From Pseudomonas ovata (GTDB lineage: Bacteria > Pseudomonadota > Gammaproteobacteria > Pseudomonadales > Pseudomonadaceae), in the NCBI RefSeq assembly GCF_003131185.1, contig NZ_QFFU01000005.1:248001-312000 (forward strand): DNA of 64,000 nt, written 5' to 3'. A program made the translations under genes and the position numbers. The notes under the pieces were generated by a model, which had not been told where the DNA came from, searched no databases, and worked only from the letters and a program-made list of their open reading frames with translations. The first letter of the stretch is position 1; every line of letters starts with the position of its first letter. This document shows positions 27,022-36,007 of the stretch, piece by piece.

Positions 27022-27945
27022 TTATGAAGCCTTGCGTGATGCCTTGCCTTTGTCGCTACCGGCCTTCTTCGCAGCCGGTTTGCTGGCAGCCTTGCTGCTG
27101 GCGACCTTGGCCCTGGCAGTTGACTTGCCCGCTGCGCGCGGGGTACTGCCGCCCTTGCCGGCCAGGCTGCGGCGCAACAGGTCGGTCAGGTCAATGACAT
27201 CGGCCCCACGCCGCTCGATCTCTTGCTGTTCATCACCCACGGCTTGCAGCTTGCCGTCGCGGGCCTTGGTCTCGACCAGCGTCATGATCTTGTCCTGAAA
27301 GGTGTCGCGGTAATCGTCCGGTTGCCAGTCGACGCTCATGTCCTTGACCAGCCGTTTGGCCATGTCACGTTCACGTTTGGTCAAGGGTGCGTCGGTCACC
27401 GCTTCATCCAGTTCCAGGGTGTCGGCCAGGTCGCGCACTTCGCTGGGCCAGCGCAACAGCACCAGCACCAGTGCGGCGTCCACCGGCACCACGGCGGCCA
27501 GATGCTCGCGGGTGTGCAGCACCAGATTGGCCAAAGCTACCTTGCGCGTGTCATGCAGGGTTTCGCGCAGCAGCGCATAGACTTTTTCACCGCGCTTGTC
27601 GGGGGTCAGGTAATACGGCGTGTCGATGTTCTGCAGGGGAATCTGCCGGCTGTCGATAAAGCCGAAGATCTCGATGGTCTGGGTGGCCTTGGGGTGGGCG
27701 GCGTGGATTTCTTCTTCACTGAGCACGATGTAGCGGCCCTTCTCGTACTCCACGCCTTTGACGATATTCTCGGCGCTGACTTCCTTGCCGCTGGCCTTGT
27801 TGACCCGCTTGTAGCCCACCGGGTCCATGCTGCGCTTGTCCAGCCAGTCGAAATCGACCCGCTGCGAGGCGGTGGCCGATACCAGCCCCACCGGGATGTG
27901 CACCAGTCCGAAGCTGATCGCGCCTTTCCAGATTGCCCTTGCCAT
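27022..27945 (-). CDS. ku: Non-homologous end-joining protein Ku
   Basis: A 307-residue bacterial Ku, the homodimeric ring that binds DNA ends and recruits LigD. The family opening MARAIWKGAISFGLVHIPV and the core (for example YKRVNKASGKEVS and FQDKIMTLVE) are intact. The last 50 or so residues are a low-complexity Lys/Ala/Ser tail (SSKAASKPAAKKAGSDKGKA), the basic C-terminal extension that adds DNA binding in many Pseudomonas Ku proteins. It is read just before ligD, forming the end-joining module. In other bacteria this pair is used mainly in stationary phase or under stress; no regulator is seen here. Confidence 0.97.
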   Translation of the reverse strand: MARAIWKGAISFGLVHIPVGLVSATASQRVDFDWLDKRSMDPVGYKRVNKASGKEVSAENIVKGVEYEKGRYIVLSEEEIHAAHPKATQTIEIFGFIDSRQIPLQNIDTPYYLTPDKRGEKVYALLRETLHDTRKVALANLVLHTREHLAAVVPVDAALVLVLLRWPSEVRDLADTLELDEAVTDAPLTKRERDMAKRLVKDMSVDWQPDDYRDTFQDKIMTLVETKARDGKLQAVGDEQQEIERRGADVIDLTDLLRRSLAGKGGSTPRAAGKSTARAKVASSKAASKPAAKKAGSDKGKASRKAS

Positions 27946-28264
27946 TGCCTGACTCCCTGCCGGTGATGTTCAGGGATGACTCAGGTCATGGTGCAAAAGT
28001 TTCGCTGCCCTGACAGGCGTGGCGGGCTGTAGGCCCGAGCCCGCCAGCAGAGTGTTGGCAGAGCAACAGTGACCACTGTAGGCACAGGCACACTGATGAC
28101 GGTCCATATTCACTTAAGATCTAAAAATATGGATTTACGTTCTTTTACGGAATATTCGCAAGCCTTTATAAAGGCTGTCACTCACGCACCGCTGCCCACT
28201 GTCCGCCACGCGACAGGCCTTTCGCGGCACCGGTGTTGCGCCGCCTACAGCCAAAGGATCTGTC
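27946..28264. other. Intergenic region between divergent ku and msuD
   Basis: A 319-bp stretch with no gene. The right half (28085-28180) is AT-rich and presumably carries the msuD promoter. It includes a perfect 16-bp palindrome, listed separately. I looked for a sigma-54 GG-N10-GC element and did not find a good one. An AAAGGA at 28252-28257 is the msuD ribosome site. Confidence 0.5.
28161..28176. promoter_or_regulatory. Perfect 16-bp palindrome upstream of msuD
   Basis: AGCCTTTATAAAGGCT is a complete palindrome 89 bp before msuD, with TTTATAAA at its centre that could overlap a -10 element. It may be an operator. The regulator is unknown; CysB or a TetR/MarR-type factor are guesses only. 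Confidence 0.4.
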
Positions 28265-29406
28265 ATGAATGTGTTCTGGTTTCTTCCCACCCACGGCGAC
28301 GGCCATCTGTTGGGCACTACCAAAGGTGCTCGCCCTGTCACCCTCAACTACCTCAAGCAAGTCGCGCAGGCCGCCGATGACCTGGGCTATTACGGGGTAT
28401 TGATTCCCACCGGGCGCTCGTGCGAAGACTCGTGGGTCGTCGCCTCGGCCCTGACGCCGCTGACCCAGCGCCTGCGTTACCTGGTCGCGATCCGCCCGGG
28501 GATCATTTCGCCCACAGTTTCGGCACGCATGGCTGCGACCCTGGACCGGTTGTCCGGCGGGCGGCTGTTGATCAACGTGGTCACCGGCGGCGACCCTGAC
28601 GAAAACCGTGGCGACGGCATTCACCTCAGCCACAGTGAGCGCTATGAAGTCACCGACGAGTTCCTGCAGATCTGGCGCCGGGTCATGCAAGGCGAAGCGG
28701 TGGATTTCAAGGGCAAGCACTTGCACGTCGAGAACGCCAAGGCGTTCTACCCGCCCCTGCAACAGCCCTACCCGCCGTTGTACTTTGGCGGCTCCTCGGA
28801 GGCGGCGCATGATCTGGCGGCCGATCAGGTGGATGTGTATCTGACCTGGGGCGAGCCCCCGGCGGCGGTGGCGGCAAAAATCGCCGATGTCCGTGAGCGT
28901 GCCGCACGCAAGGGTCGTACCGTGAAGTTCGGGATTCGCCTGCATGTGATCGTGCGTGAAACCAGCGAACAGGCCTGGCAGGCGGCCGACACGTTGATTG
29001 CCGCCATCAGCGACGAAACCATCGCCGCGGCGCAGAAATCCTTCGCCCGCTTCGACTCCGAGGGCCAGCGGCGCATGGCAGCCCTGCATGACGGGCGCCG
29101 CGACAACCTGGAAATTGCCCCCAACCTGTGGGCCGGCGTCGGCCTGGTACGTGGCGGAGCCGGTACTGCACTGGTCGGCAACCCGCAGGAAGTGGCCGAC
29201 CGGATCAAGGAATATGCCGACCTCGGCATCGAGAGCTTCATTTTCTCCGGCTATCCGCACCTGGAAGAAGCCTACCGCTTTGCCGAGCTGGTGTTCCCGC
29301 TGCTGCCCGAGCCTTACGCCAGCCTGGCCGGGCGCGGCATCACCAACCTGACCGGGCCGTTTGGCGAAATGATCGCCAACGACCTGCCCCCCCGGCAGGA
29401 CCGCTG

Positions 29407-29407
<1 letters not shown>
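28265..29407 (+). CDS. msuD: FMNH2-dependent alkanesulfonate/methanesulfonate monooxygenase
   Basis: A 380-residue bacterial luciferase-like flavin monooxygenase that cleaves the C-S bond of short alkanesulfonates, releasing sulfite under sulfate starvation. The opening [12 protein letters not shown], the [18 protein letters not shown] and [20 protein letters not shown] blocks, and the [17 protein letters not shown] segment match MsuD/SsuD. The details resemble MsuD more than SsuD, in my judgement. It needs reduced FMN from a reductase (MsuE), which is not encoded next to it. Its stop overlaps the sfnR start by one base (TGATG), so the two are translationally coupled. AAAGGA precedes the ATG. 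Confidence 0.85.
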
Positions 29408-30504
<1,097 letters not shown>

Positions 30505-30510
30505 AGCCAC

Positions 30511-30840
30511 TCACGTCCGGGGCGTGGTCTGGCTGGCCACCTGATAACTGGAAAAGCGCGCCGCCTGTACACGATGCTGGCGGATCAGCGCTTGCACATC
30601 CGGCACGCCGGCCTCGAGGTTGCGCAGTGCTGCCTCGCACGACTCACGCGACTGCCACAGCACCTGATGCAATACCCGCTGCCCGTCTTCGCTGGCCTGC
30701 ACGCGGGCACCCATGAAGCCGGGGCACGTCGAGGTGAACTGCTCATCCACCCAGGTCAATGCGGTTACCAGAGCCGCTTGCTGGCGTGGGTCGACGCTGA
30801 ATTCGACAGATTGGCTGTAGGCAGGCATGGGCATCTCCAT
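30511..30840 (-). CDS. Antibiotic-biosynthesis-monooxygenase-fold protein, SoxR target
   Basis: A 109-residue dimeric alpha/beta-barrel (ABM) protein. Small ABM-fold enzymes oxidise quinones or similar aromatics without a bound cofactor. It is read divergently from soxR, and a SoxR operator with a 19-bp promoter spacer lies on its 5' side. In P. aeruginosa the SoxR regulon includes just such a divergent monooxygenase (PA2274) next to soxR (PA2273), so this looks like the same unit. The start is ambiguous: ATG 30840 or, with GGAG 6 bases upstream, ATG 30828. The substrate is unknown; protection against redox-cycling compounds is inferred. Confidence 0.8.
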   Translation of the reverse strand: MEMPMPAYSQSVEFSVDPRQQAALVTALTWVDEQFTSTCPGFMGARVQASEDGQRVLHQVLWQSRESCEAALRNLEAGVPDVQALIRQHRVQAARFSSYQVASQTTPRT

Positions 30841-30878
30841 GGGTCATGGCTCCGGATAGTTGCAGGTCATGGCTGCGC

Positions 30879-30909
30879 AGGGTAAAACCTCCAGTTAACT
30901 TGAGGTCAA
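30879..30909 (-). promoter_or_regulatory. SoxR-activated promoter of the ABM-fold gene
   Basis: Read on the minus strand, a -35 TTGACC (30904-30909) and a -10 TACCCT (30879-30884) are separated by 19 bp. The overlong spacer is typical of MerR-family activated promoters and contains most of the SoxR palindrome. Confidence 0.7.
30887..30906. promoter_or_regulatory. SoxR operator (soxbox)
   Basis: ACCTCCAGTT-AACTTGAGGT: a 20-bp inverted repeat with one mismatch between arms, matching the CCTCAAGTT...AACTTGAGG form of SoxR sites. It lies between soxR and the divergent monooxygenase gene. Confidence 0.8.
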
Positions 30910-30924
30910 GCGCGAAATAACTCC

Positions 30925-31386
30925 ATGAACAAGCCATCGACTGGCAGCCCTCACCCCTTGCTAAGCGTCGGACAACTGGCCGCACGCAGTGGCGTGGCGG
31001 TCACGGCGCTGCATTTCTATGAGAGCAAAGGCCTGATCAGCAGCCAGCGCAACGCCGGTAACCAGCGTCGCTACGCCCGGGAAATGCTGCGCCGGGTGGC
31101 CTTGATCAAGGTGGCCCAACGACTGGGCATTCCACTGGCCACGATTCACGCAGCCCTTGAGGCCCTGCCCCAGGGCCGTACCCCGACAGCTGAAGACTGG
31201 GAAAACCTGTCGATGCGCTGGAAAACCGAACTGGACGAGCGCATCCAGCGCCTGACCGACCTGCGTGACCAGTTGACCGGCTGCATCGGTTGCGGCTGCC
31301 TGTCGATGCAGGCCTGCCCACTGCGCAACTGGGGTGACACACTGGCCAGCCAGGGACCAGGGCCACGCTTGCTTGACCCGTCCTGA
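30925..31386 (+). CDS. soxR: Redox-sensitive transcriptional activator SoxR
   Basis: A 153-residue MerR-family regulator. The N-terminal HTH (about 13-50, [24 protein letters not shown]) and the dimerisation helix are followed by the [2Fe-2S] cysteine motif C120-x2-C123-x-C125-x5-C131 ([16 protein letters not shown]). The cluster is oxidised by redox-cycling compounds, and the oxidised form activates target promoters. In Pseudomonas, SoxR does not act through SoxS but directly controls a few efflux and monooxygenase genes. The operator is in the 84-bp divergent region, so the adjacent ABM-fold gene is the evident target. Confidence 0.96.
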   Translation: MNKPSTGSPHPLLSVGQLAARSGVAVTALHFYESKGLISSQRNAGNQRRYAREMLRRVALIKVAQRLGIPLATIHAALEALPQGRTPTAEDWENLSMRWKTELDERIQRLTDLRDQLTGCIGCGCLSMQACPLRNWGDTLASQGPGPRLLDPS

Positions 31387-31407
31387 AGCCGTTCTCGGGC
31401 CTGGTCG

Positions 31408-31977
31408 TTACAGCACCACATTGCGCACGAAACGCAGCAGCACCGTACCGTCGTTGCTGAACACATGGGTCTGGTTACTGGGAAACATGAAGAACTCGCC
31501 GGGGCCAACCTGCTGTGACGGTTCACGCCCGCCCAGCGTGAGGCGCAAATGGCCTTCGATCACATACACCTGTTCGCTCCAGCCGTCGGGGTCCGGCTCG
31601 GCGTCGTAGTGGTCGCCCGGCTCCAGCGTGAACTCCCACAGCTCCACTTCACGCCGGGCCGTGGCCTTGGACAACAGCACTGCCTTGCTGCCCGGCCGGG
31701 TGCCGGCCCAGGCCAGTTCATTGATGCGGCTGTGATCGCGCAGCTCCGGGGCCTGGATCAGGTCGCTGAAGGCCACTTCCAGGGCTTCGGCCACCCGGTC
31801 CAGGGTCGCCAGGCTGACATTGTTCTCGCCGGCCTCAATGGCCACCAGCATGCGCCGGCTGACCCCGGACTTGTCGGCCAAGGCGCTCTGACTGATACCG
31901 GCGGCATTGCGCAGGCGACGCACGTTGTGGCTGACGTGTTGCAACACAGGCGGGCGCGGGGAATTTTCTTTGTGCAT
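31408..31977 (-). CDS. XRE-family regulator with C-terminal cupin domain
   Basis: A 189-residue regulator. An XRE-type HTH is at about 19-70 (VRRLRNAAGISQSALADKSG) and a cupin sensing domain at about 105-185 (WEFTLEPGDHYDAEPDPDGW, then VGPGEFFMFPSNQTHVF with a metal-binding His). Such regulators control amino acid, polyamine or small-metabolite genes. It is divergent from an EamA exporter, a common pairing, so it may control that gene. The start at ATG 31977 is preferred; a GTG four codons earlier (31989) is an alternative. It converges with soxR, 21 bp from its stop. Confidence 0.85.
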   Translation of the reverse strand: MHKENSPRPPVLQHVSHNVRRLRNAAGISQSALADKSGVSRRMLVAIEAGENNVSLATLDRVAEALEVAFSDLIQAPELRDHSRINELAWAGTRPGSKAVLLSKATARREVELWEFTLEPGDHYDAEPDPDGWSEQVYVIEGHLRLTLGGREPSQQVGPGEFFMFPSNQTHVFSNDGTVLLRFVRNVVL

Positions 31978-32080
31978 AAGGGTGCTCACTCAAGGCCATT
32001 GCGCATTATACTGCCCAACTTTGCGACACAGTGTGAGTCGCTCTTTCCTGCTCCTGCAAGCCTTCCTGTCCGGTACCGCC

Positions 32081-33019
32081 ATGAAACTTCCTCGCCGCCT
32101 GCCGCGCGTCAGCCAGGCAGAAGCTGTCCTGATCTTTATCACCATGCTCTGGGGCGGCACGTTCCTGCTGGTGCAGCACGCCATGACCGTCAGCGGGCCG
32201 ATGTTTTTCGTCGGCCTGCGCTTTGCCGCCGCCGCGGCGATCGTGGCGCTGTGCTCGATGAACGTCATGCGCGGCCTGACGGCGCTGGAGCTGCGTGCCG
32301 GGGTGTTCATCGGGGTAGCGATCATGCTCGGCTACGGGTTGCAGACCGTGGGCCTGCAAACCATCCCCAGCAGTCAGTCGGCGTTCATCACCGCGCTGTA
32401 CGTACCGTTCGTGCCGTTGCTGCAATGGCTGATACTGGGTCGCCGCCCCGGCCTGATGCCGAGTCTGGGTATTGCCCTGGCCTTCACCGGGCTGATGCTG
32501 CTGTCAGGCCCTGAAGGCGCTGCGCTGAACTTCAGCCCTGGCGAAATCGCCACCATCATCAGCGCCGTGGCCATTGCAGCCGAAATCATCATGATCAGCG
32601 CCTACGCAGGCCAGGTCGACGTGCGCCGGGTCACCGTGGTGCAACTGGCCACCGCCTCGCTGCTGGCCTTCCTGATGGTGGTGCCCACCGGCGAGCGCCT
32701 GCCCGATTTTTCCTGGCTGCTGCTGGGCACCGCCCTGGGCCTGGGCGCCATGAGCGCGGTGATCCAGGTGGCAATGAACTGGGCACAGAAAAGCGTCTCG
32801 CCGACCCGCGCCACGGTCATCTACGCCGGCGAGCCGGTGTGGGCCGGCATTGTCGGCCGCCTGGCCGGCGAGCGCCTGCCAGGCTTGGCGCTGCTGGGCG
32901 GCGCCCTGATCGTGCTGGGCGTGATCGTCAGCGAACTGCGCAAGCGCCCGGCAGAGCAGGACGATGAACAGCCCGTTGTCGGAGGGGACTCTGCCGGAAT
33001 GCCGGACCACCGCGATTGA
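32081..33019 (+). CDS. EamA-family (DMT) transporter with REP-derived C-terminus
   Basis: A 312-residue inner-membrane protein with ten predicted helices forming two EamA repeats, of the drug/metabolite transporter superfamily. The first repeat has the MLWGGTFLLVQHAM and SSQSAFITALYVPFVPLLQ segments, the second the SPTRATVIYAGEPVWAGIVG block. The substrate is unknown; many relatives export amino acids or metabolites. It is divergent from the cupin-XRE regulator. The last ten residues (DSAGMPDHRD) and the stop codon come from a REP-like module (TGCCGGACCACCGCGA), so the natural C-terminus was replaced or extended by the repeat. The ATG at 32081 removes a 58-codon spurious extension. Confidence 0.87.
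   Translation: MKLPRRLPRVSQAEAVLIFITMLWGGTFLLVQHAMTVSGPMFFVGLRFAAAAAIVALCSMNVMRGLTALELRAGVFIGVAIMLGYGLQTVGLQTIPSSQSAFITALYVPFVPLLQWLILGRRPGLMPSLGIALAFTGLMLLSGPEGAALNFSPGEIATIISAVAIAAEIIMISAYAGQVDVRRVTVVQLATASLLAFLMVVPTGERLPDFSWLLLGTALGLGAMSAVIQVAMNWAQKSVSPTRATVIYAGEPVWAGIVGRLAGERLPGLALLGGALIVLGVIVSELRKRPAEQDDEQPVVGGDSAGMPDHRD
32997..33019 (+). repeat. REP-module fragment inside the 3' end of the EamA gene
   Basis: The module TGCCGGACCACCGCGA recurs at 23218-23233, and in inverse orientation near 33203-33218. Here it is read in frame by the EamA gene and supplies its last residues and stop. Confidence 0.7.
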
Positions 33020-33615
33020 GTGCGCTACTGGACCCCATGTTTGCTGCGCGACAAAGGGTGGCTTTCGTCAAAACAACCACTGTAGGAGCGCGCTTGCCCG
33101 CGACCGGCTGCGTTAGCAGTCGTAAATTTGTGGCGTTTCGCAAAAGTATCGATCATGAACTTTCAGCGTTTCCGAGATTTTGCGAGCGCTGCGCACTCGG
33201 TCGCGGTGGTCCGGCATTCCGGCAAGCGCGCTCCTACCCGGCCCCAGGTGTGCTGCGCGACAGCGTTCCGCCTTGGCGCTGTGTCAGTGAAAAACGCGCC
33301 AACGCCAACCTATCGGAATCTTTATTCATTAATTGAATTCAAAGAAAAATCCTACAACCTCAATCAAAAAAGCCTGATAACCAAGCGCTTCAACTCATAC
33401 CACTATCCAATCAGCCCGCAACACTTTGCAACGGCGAGAAACAACTTCAGGCCAATACAGCCAGACTGCCGTTTGAGCCTATAAGTGAGCGAGTTTCCTT
33501 ATACCTGAATGACCAGGCGTTCTCTGCCGACGTTCTGTCGAGTGGCCTATAACTGCCTGTTCACAATAAAACCTGAGAACATTTTTCCAGACAACATTCG
33601 TTAGATGGAGCACTC
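33020..33615. other. 596-bp intergenic region with a repeat element and an AT-rich tail
   Basis: The first 220 bp hold repeat copy 2 (33082-33237). The remaining 380 bp are clearly more AT-rich than the surroundings (for example 33300-33400) and I find no convincing gene in them. They presumably carry the promoter of the unknown protein at 33616. The composition shift suggests acquired DNA. Confidence 0.55.
33082..33237. repeat. REP-doublet-like repeat, copy 2
   Basis: A 156-bp element homologous to the one at 23198. Its ends are GTAGGAGCGCGCTTGCC and GGCAAGCGCGCTCCTAC. The interior shares GCTGCGT-AGCAGTCGTAAATTTGTGG. Relative to copy 1 it has about 28 extra bases between two GCGTTTC direct repeats. 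Its 14-base GGTGGTCCGGCATTCC module is in the right arm instead of the left. Confidence 0.85.
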
Positions 33616-34560
33616 ATGATCGACATGAAGATTTCCGACTCGTTGCTGCCTGCTAAGTGTTTGGCCCTTAACGCTGCACAACAGGAAAAGACCCACACCG
33701 CCAATAAAATGCCCTCCTCAATACTCACCTCTCTGGGTGAGGCCAATCACATTTCACCGGCCTCCCGCCAATTGAGTGAAGCCTTGCAACGCGCAGAGCA
33801 ACGTGAAAACACCTTGAGCCGCGAGGGTTTGCGACAAAGATTTACAGCCGCCATGAATGAACTCTGGCCGGCCGATTATATAAAGTCCAGCGGAAAAGAT
33901 AATGCGCAGCGGCCAGACACAGAAGATCCGGACCTACTGGCCCGGGCCAGAAAAGCCACGGACTTTGAAAATGGCACGGGGCCCAATCCGTTCAAAGGTC
34001 TTCGCCCGGAGTTACTCACCGCCATTGCCTATGACGACAGTGGAACGTTCACGCTTAACGAACGACGTGCAGCCCGCACAGAAGCCTATGACCAGCACGA
34101 AGCCTGGGGACTCAAGGTCATTGCCGAGGCCACCGAGGAGTACAACCGTACCGGGCATCGCCTCAAGATCTACGACCAGGTACTGGACCATTACAAATCC
34201 CAACCCCTGATCGAAAAGGCCCAGTTCCCCGAGACCTATGAGCAGGACCTGATCACCCGCCGTAATGAGGCGATACGCCTGGCCGGCAAGCGTCCTGCCA
34301 AACCTTCCACCTTCGACATGATTCGCCAGTGGCGCGCCCAACAGCCGCGCCTGACCACGCTGTTTTCCATGCTGGCCGGCGCCTCGCCGGACCTGAACGA
34401 GCGCCTGCCCGGTGGCCGGGGTGCCAGATTCACAGCCTTGCGGCAGGACACGGCCACTGCCGGGCATCAATTTGTGAAAGCTGCTGCGCCTGCAACCGGT
34501 TCAACTCCTTTGAGCAGTGCCACGCTGCTCAAAGACCTGTCAGGCCCTGTCCATAAATGA
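33616..34560 (+). CDS. Hypothetical protein (314 aa), unrecognised
   Basis: I do not recognise this protein. It is 314 residues, hydrophilic, without signal peptide or membrane segment. It is predicted mostly helical, with a low-complexity, polar N-terminus (1-60) and a Gly/Ala/Thr-rich C-terminal tail (after about 255). The central part has repeated charged helices (QDLITRRNEAIRLAGKRPAKP) and a DDSGTFTLNERRAARTEA segment that may be a conserved block. GGAG 6 bases before ATG 33616 supports the start. It is flanked on the left by a 596-bp AT-rich interval with a repeat, and by a TetR gene on the right. The soluble, helical, tail-bearing form could suit a secreted or regulatory protein, but nothing shows this. 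Confidence 0.7.
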   Translation: MIDMKISDSLLPAKCLALNAAQQEKTHTANKMPSSILTSLGEANHISPASRQLSEALQRAEQRENTLSREGLRQRFTAAMNELWPADYIKSSGKDNAQRPDTEDPDLLARARKATDFENGTGPNPFKGLRPELLTAIAYDDSGTFTLNERRAARTEAYDQHEAWGLKVIAEATEEYNRTGHRLKIYDQVLDHYKSQPLIEKAQFPETYEQDLITRRNEAIRLAGKRPAKPSTFDMIRQWRAQQPRLTTLFSMLAGASPDLNERLPGGRGARFTALRQDTATAGHQFVKAAAPATGSTPLSSATLLKDLSGPVHK

Positions 34561-34594
34561 GGGCAACGCCTGAACCGGCATGGGCTGCGTACCA

Positions 34595-35191
34595 TCAGCC
34601 CGGGATCAGGCCTGCTTTGCGGTAGGTCAGCATCAGTTGATCAAACACCTGAGTGTCGGCACAGGTCCGTGCGACCAGTTGCGCACCGGCAACGGCGGTG
34701 TAGATGGCAAGGGCTCGATGTTCACTGTCGCGCGCGTCACTGCAGCCTGCCTCCATCAATACCGCAGCCAGCCACTTGACGTTGACCTCCACAAACGCCT
34801 TGACCTCTTTCGAGACCTTGTCAGGCAAGTCTTCATGTTCGGCAGCCATGAAGCTGGACAGGCAAAGCCGGTTGCCGTCCCTCAATGACTTGAGAAAGAT
34901 CGACGGGTACAGCTGCAGGCACCGATGCGGATCGGGATGAGCGGCACGTATGTCTTCGAGCATTCCCAGTGTGTCCTGCCAGTAGCGCTGTGCAACCGCC
35001 GCCCCCAGATCGGCCTTGCTGGGAAAGTGGTAGTAGATGCTTGCGTTCTTGATACCGACTTCTTCGGCGATGCTGCGGAAATTGATGCCGCTGTAACCGT
35101 GCAACTGGGCCGCTGATTTAGCCGCCGCCAGAATCGCTTCTCGAGCATTTTCGCTCACGCTGTAACCCTCGCCTGGATTTTGCTGACGCAT
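34595..35191 (-). CDS. TetR-family transcriptional regulator
   Basis: A 198-residue regulator with a TetR-type N-terminal HTH (about 15-60, RSIAEEVGIKNASIYYHFPSKADL) and a helical ligand-binding C-terminal domain (TetR_C). The ATG at 35191 drops a 31-codon extension that runs into the operator region. It is divergent from a glutathione S-transferase gene 114 bp away. Two near-identical palindromic sites lie in the gap, so it probably represses both itself and the GST. The inducer is likely an electrophile or xenobiotic, by analogy with NemR-type systems. Confidence 0.87.
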   Translation of the reverse strand: MRQQNPGEGYSVSENAREAILAAAKSAAQLHGYSGINFRSIAEEVGIKNASIYYHFPSKADLGAAVAQRYWQDTLGMLEDIRAAHPDPHRCLQLYPSIFLKSLRDGNRLCLSSFMAAEHEDLPDKVSKEVKAFVEVNVKWLAAVLMEAGCSDARDSEHRALAIYTAVAGAQLVARTCADTQVFDQLMLTYRKAGLIPG

Positions 35192-35221
35192 CGATAGGCG
35201 GATTCTACGCCGCCCATGCAA

Positions 35222-35242
35222 ACCTGCCAACTGACAGGTAGG
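35222..35242. promoter_or_regulatory. Putative TetR operator, site 1
   Basis: ACCTGCCAACTGACAGGTAGG, related to a second copy 54 bp to the right (19 of 21 bases the same). Both have an ACCT-x-CC...GG-x-AGG inverted-repeat form. It lies between the divergent TetR and GST genes, just before a TTGACA at 35245-35250. Confidence 0.6.
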
Positions 35243-35275
35243 GGTTGACACACTCAAAAAACGAGCACACTCTTT

Positions 35276-35296
35276 ACCTACCAACTGACAGGCAGG
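35276..35296. promoter_or_regulatory. Putative TetR operator, site 2
   Basis: ACCTACCAACTGACAGGCAGG; the palindrome TACCT-ACC...GGC-AGGTA extends a base on each side. It overlaps the ribosome-site region of the GST gene, so binding would block transcription of GST. Confidence 0.6.
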
Positions 35297-35305
35297 TAAT
35301 TTGAC

Positions 35306-36007
35306 ATGACTTTTTCACAGCCCCCTACAGACGCTTCGATGATCTCTCCAATGAAGATTCATGACTGGTTCGATGGCCCCTATCCGGCCCGGGTGCGTAT
35401 TGCACTTGCCGAAAAAGGGCTGCTGTCGAAGGTTGAATTCGTACCGGTCAATCTCTGGACCGGCGAGCACAAGACGCCAGAGTTTCTGGCCATCAATTAC
35501 TCGGGAACCCTTCCGGTGCTCGAGCTTGAGGGTGGGGTGCTGATCGCTGAATGCACTGCGATCACCCAGTATCTGGATAACCTGGACGGTGATCCGACAC
35601 TGACGGGCAGAACCGCCCTGGAACAAGGCCTGATCCACATGATGACCAAGCGCGCCGAGATTGAATTCCTCGATGCGGTCAGCACCTACTTCCATCACGC
35701 CACGGCGGGTCTGGGCCCCAAGGTCGAGCTGTACCAGAATGCCGAGTGGGGCGCCAGGATGGGTGAGAAGGCCATCCGGGGCATGCGCTATTTCGACACG
35801 CTTTTGCAGCATCAGCCCTTCGTGGCCGGAAATACATTCTCGATGGCTGACATCGCCGTGCTCGGCGGCATGATCTTCGCCTCGCTGGTGAAACTGCCTG
35901 TGCCAGAGGAATGTGTCTCGCTGCGCGCATGGCACACCAGGATGCAGGCGCGACCCAGCGTTCAGACCTGGCGCGCCATGGTTGAACAGGGTGCTGCGAA
36001 ACGTTGA
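35306..36007 (+). CDS. Glutathione S-transferase
   Basis: A 233-residue cytosolic GST. The N-terminal thioredoxin-like domain (about 16-95) opens MKIHDWFDGPYPARVRIALAEKG with the catalytic Ser/Tyr region, and carries the glutathione-binding YSGTLPVLELEGG and ECTAITQYLD blocks (the E-[ST] pair that holds the gamma-glutamyl group). A helical C-terminal domain follows (FSMADIAVLGG). It conjugates or reduces electrophiles. The start is 35306; 35351 (MKIHDW) is possible but lacks a ribosome site. It is divergent from a TetR regulator and probably under its control through the two sites just upstream. Confidence 0.9.
   Translation: MTFSQPPTDASMISPMKIHDWFDGPYPARVRIALAEKGLLSKVEFVPVNLWTGEHKTPEFLAINYSGTLPVLELEGGVLIAECTAITQYLDNLDGDPTLTGRTALEQGLIHMMTKRAEIEFLDAVSTYFHHATAGLGPKVELYQNAEWGARMGEKAIRGMRYFDTLLQHQPFVAGNTFSMADIAVLGGMIFASLVKLPVPEECVSLRAWHTRMQARPSVQTWRAMVEQGAAKR

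Noticed and set aside
28025..28264. Sigma-54 promoter before msuD (expected from SfnR)
   Set aside because: No GG-N10-GC element with good flanking bases was found in the 240 bp before the gene; the gene may be under CysB or sigma-70 control and SfnR may act elsewhere.
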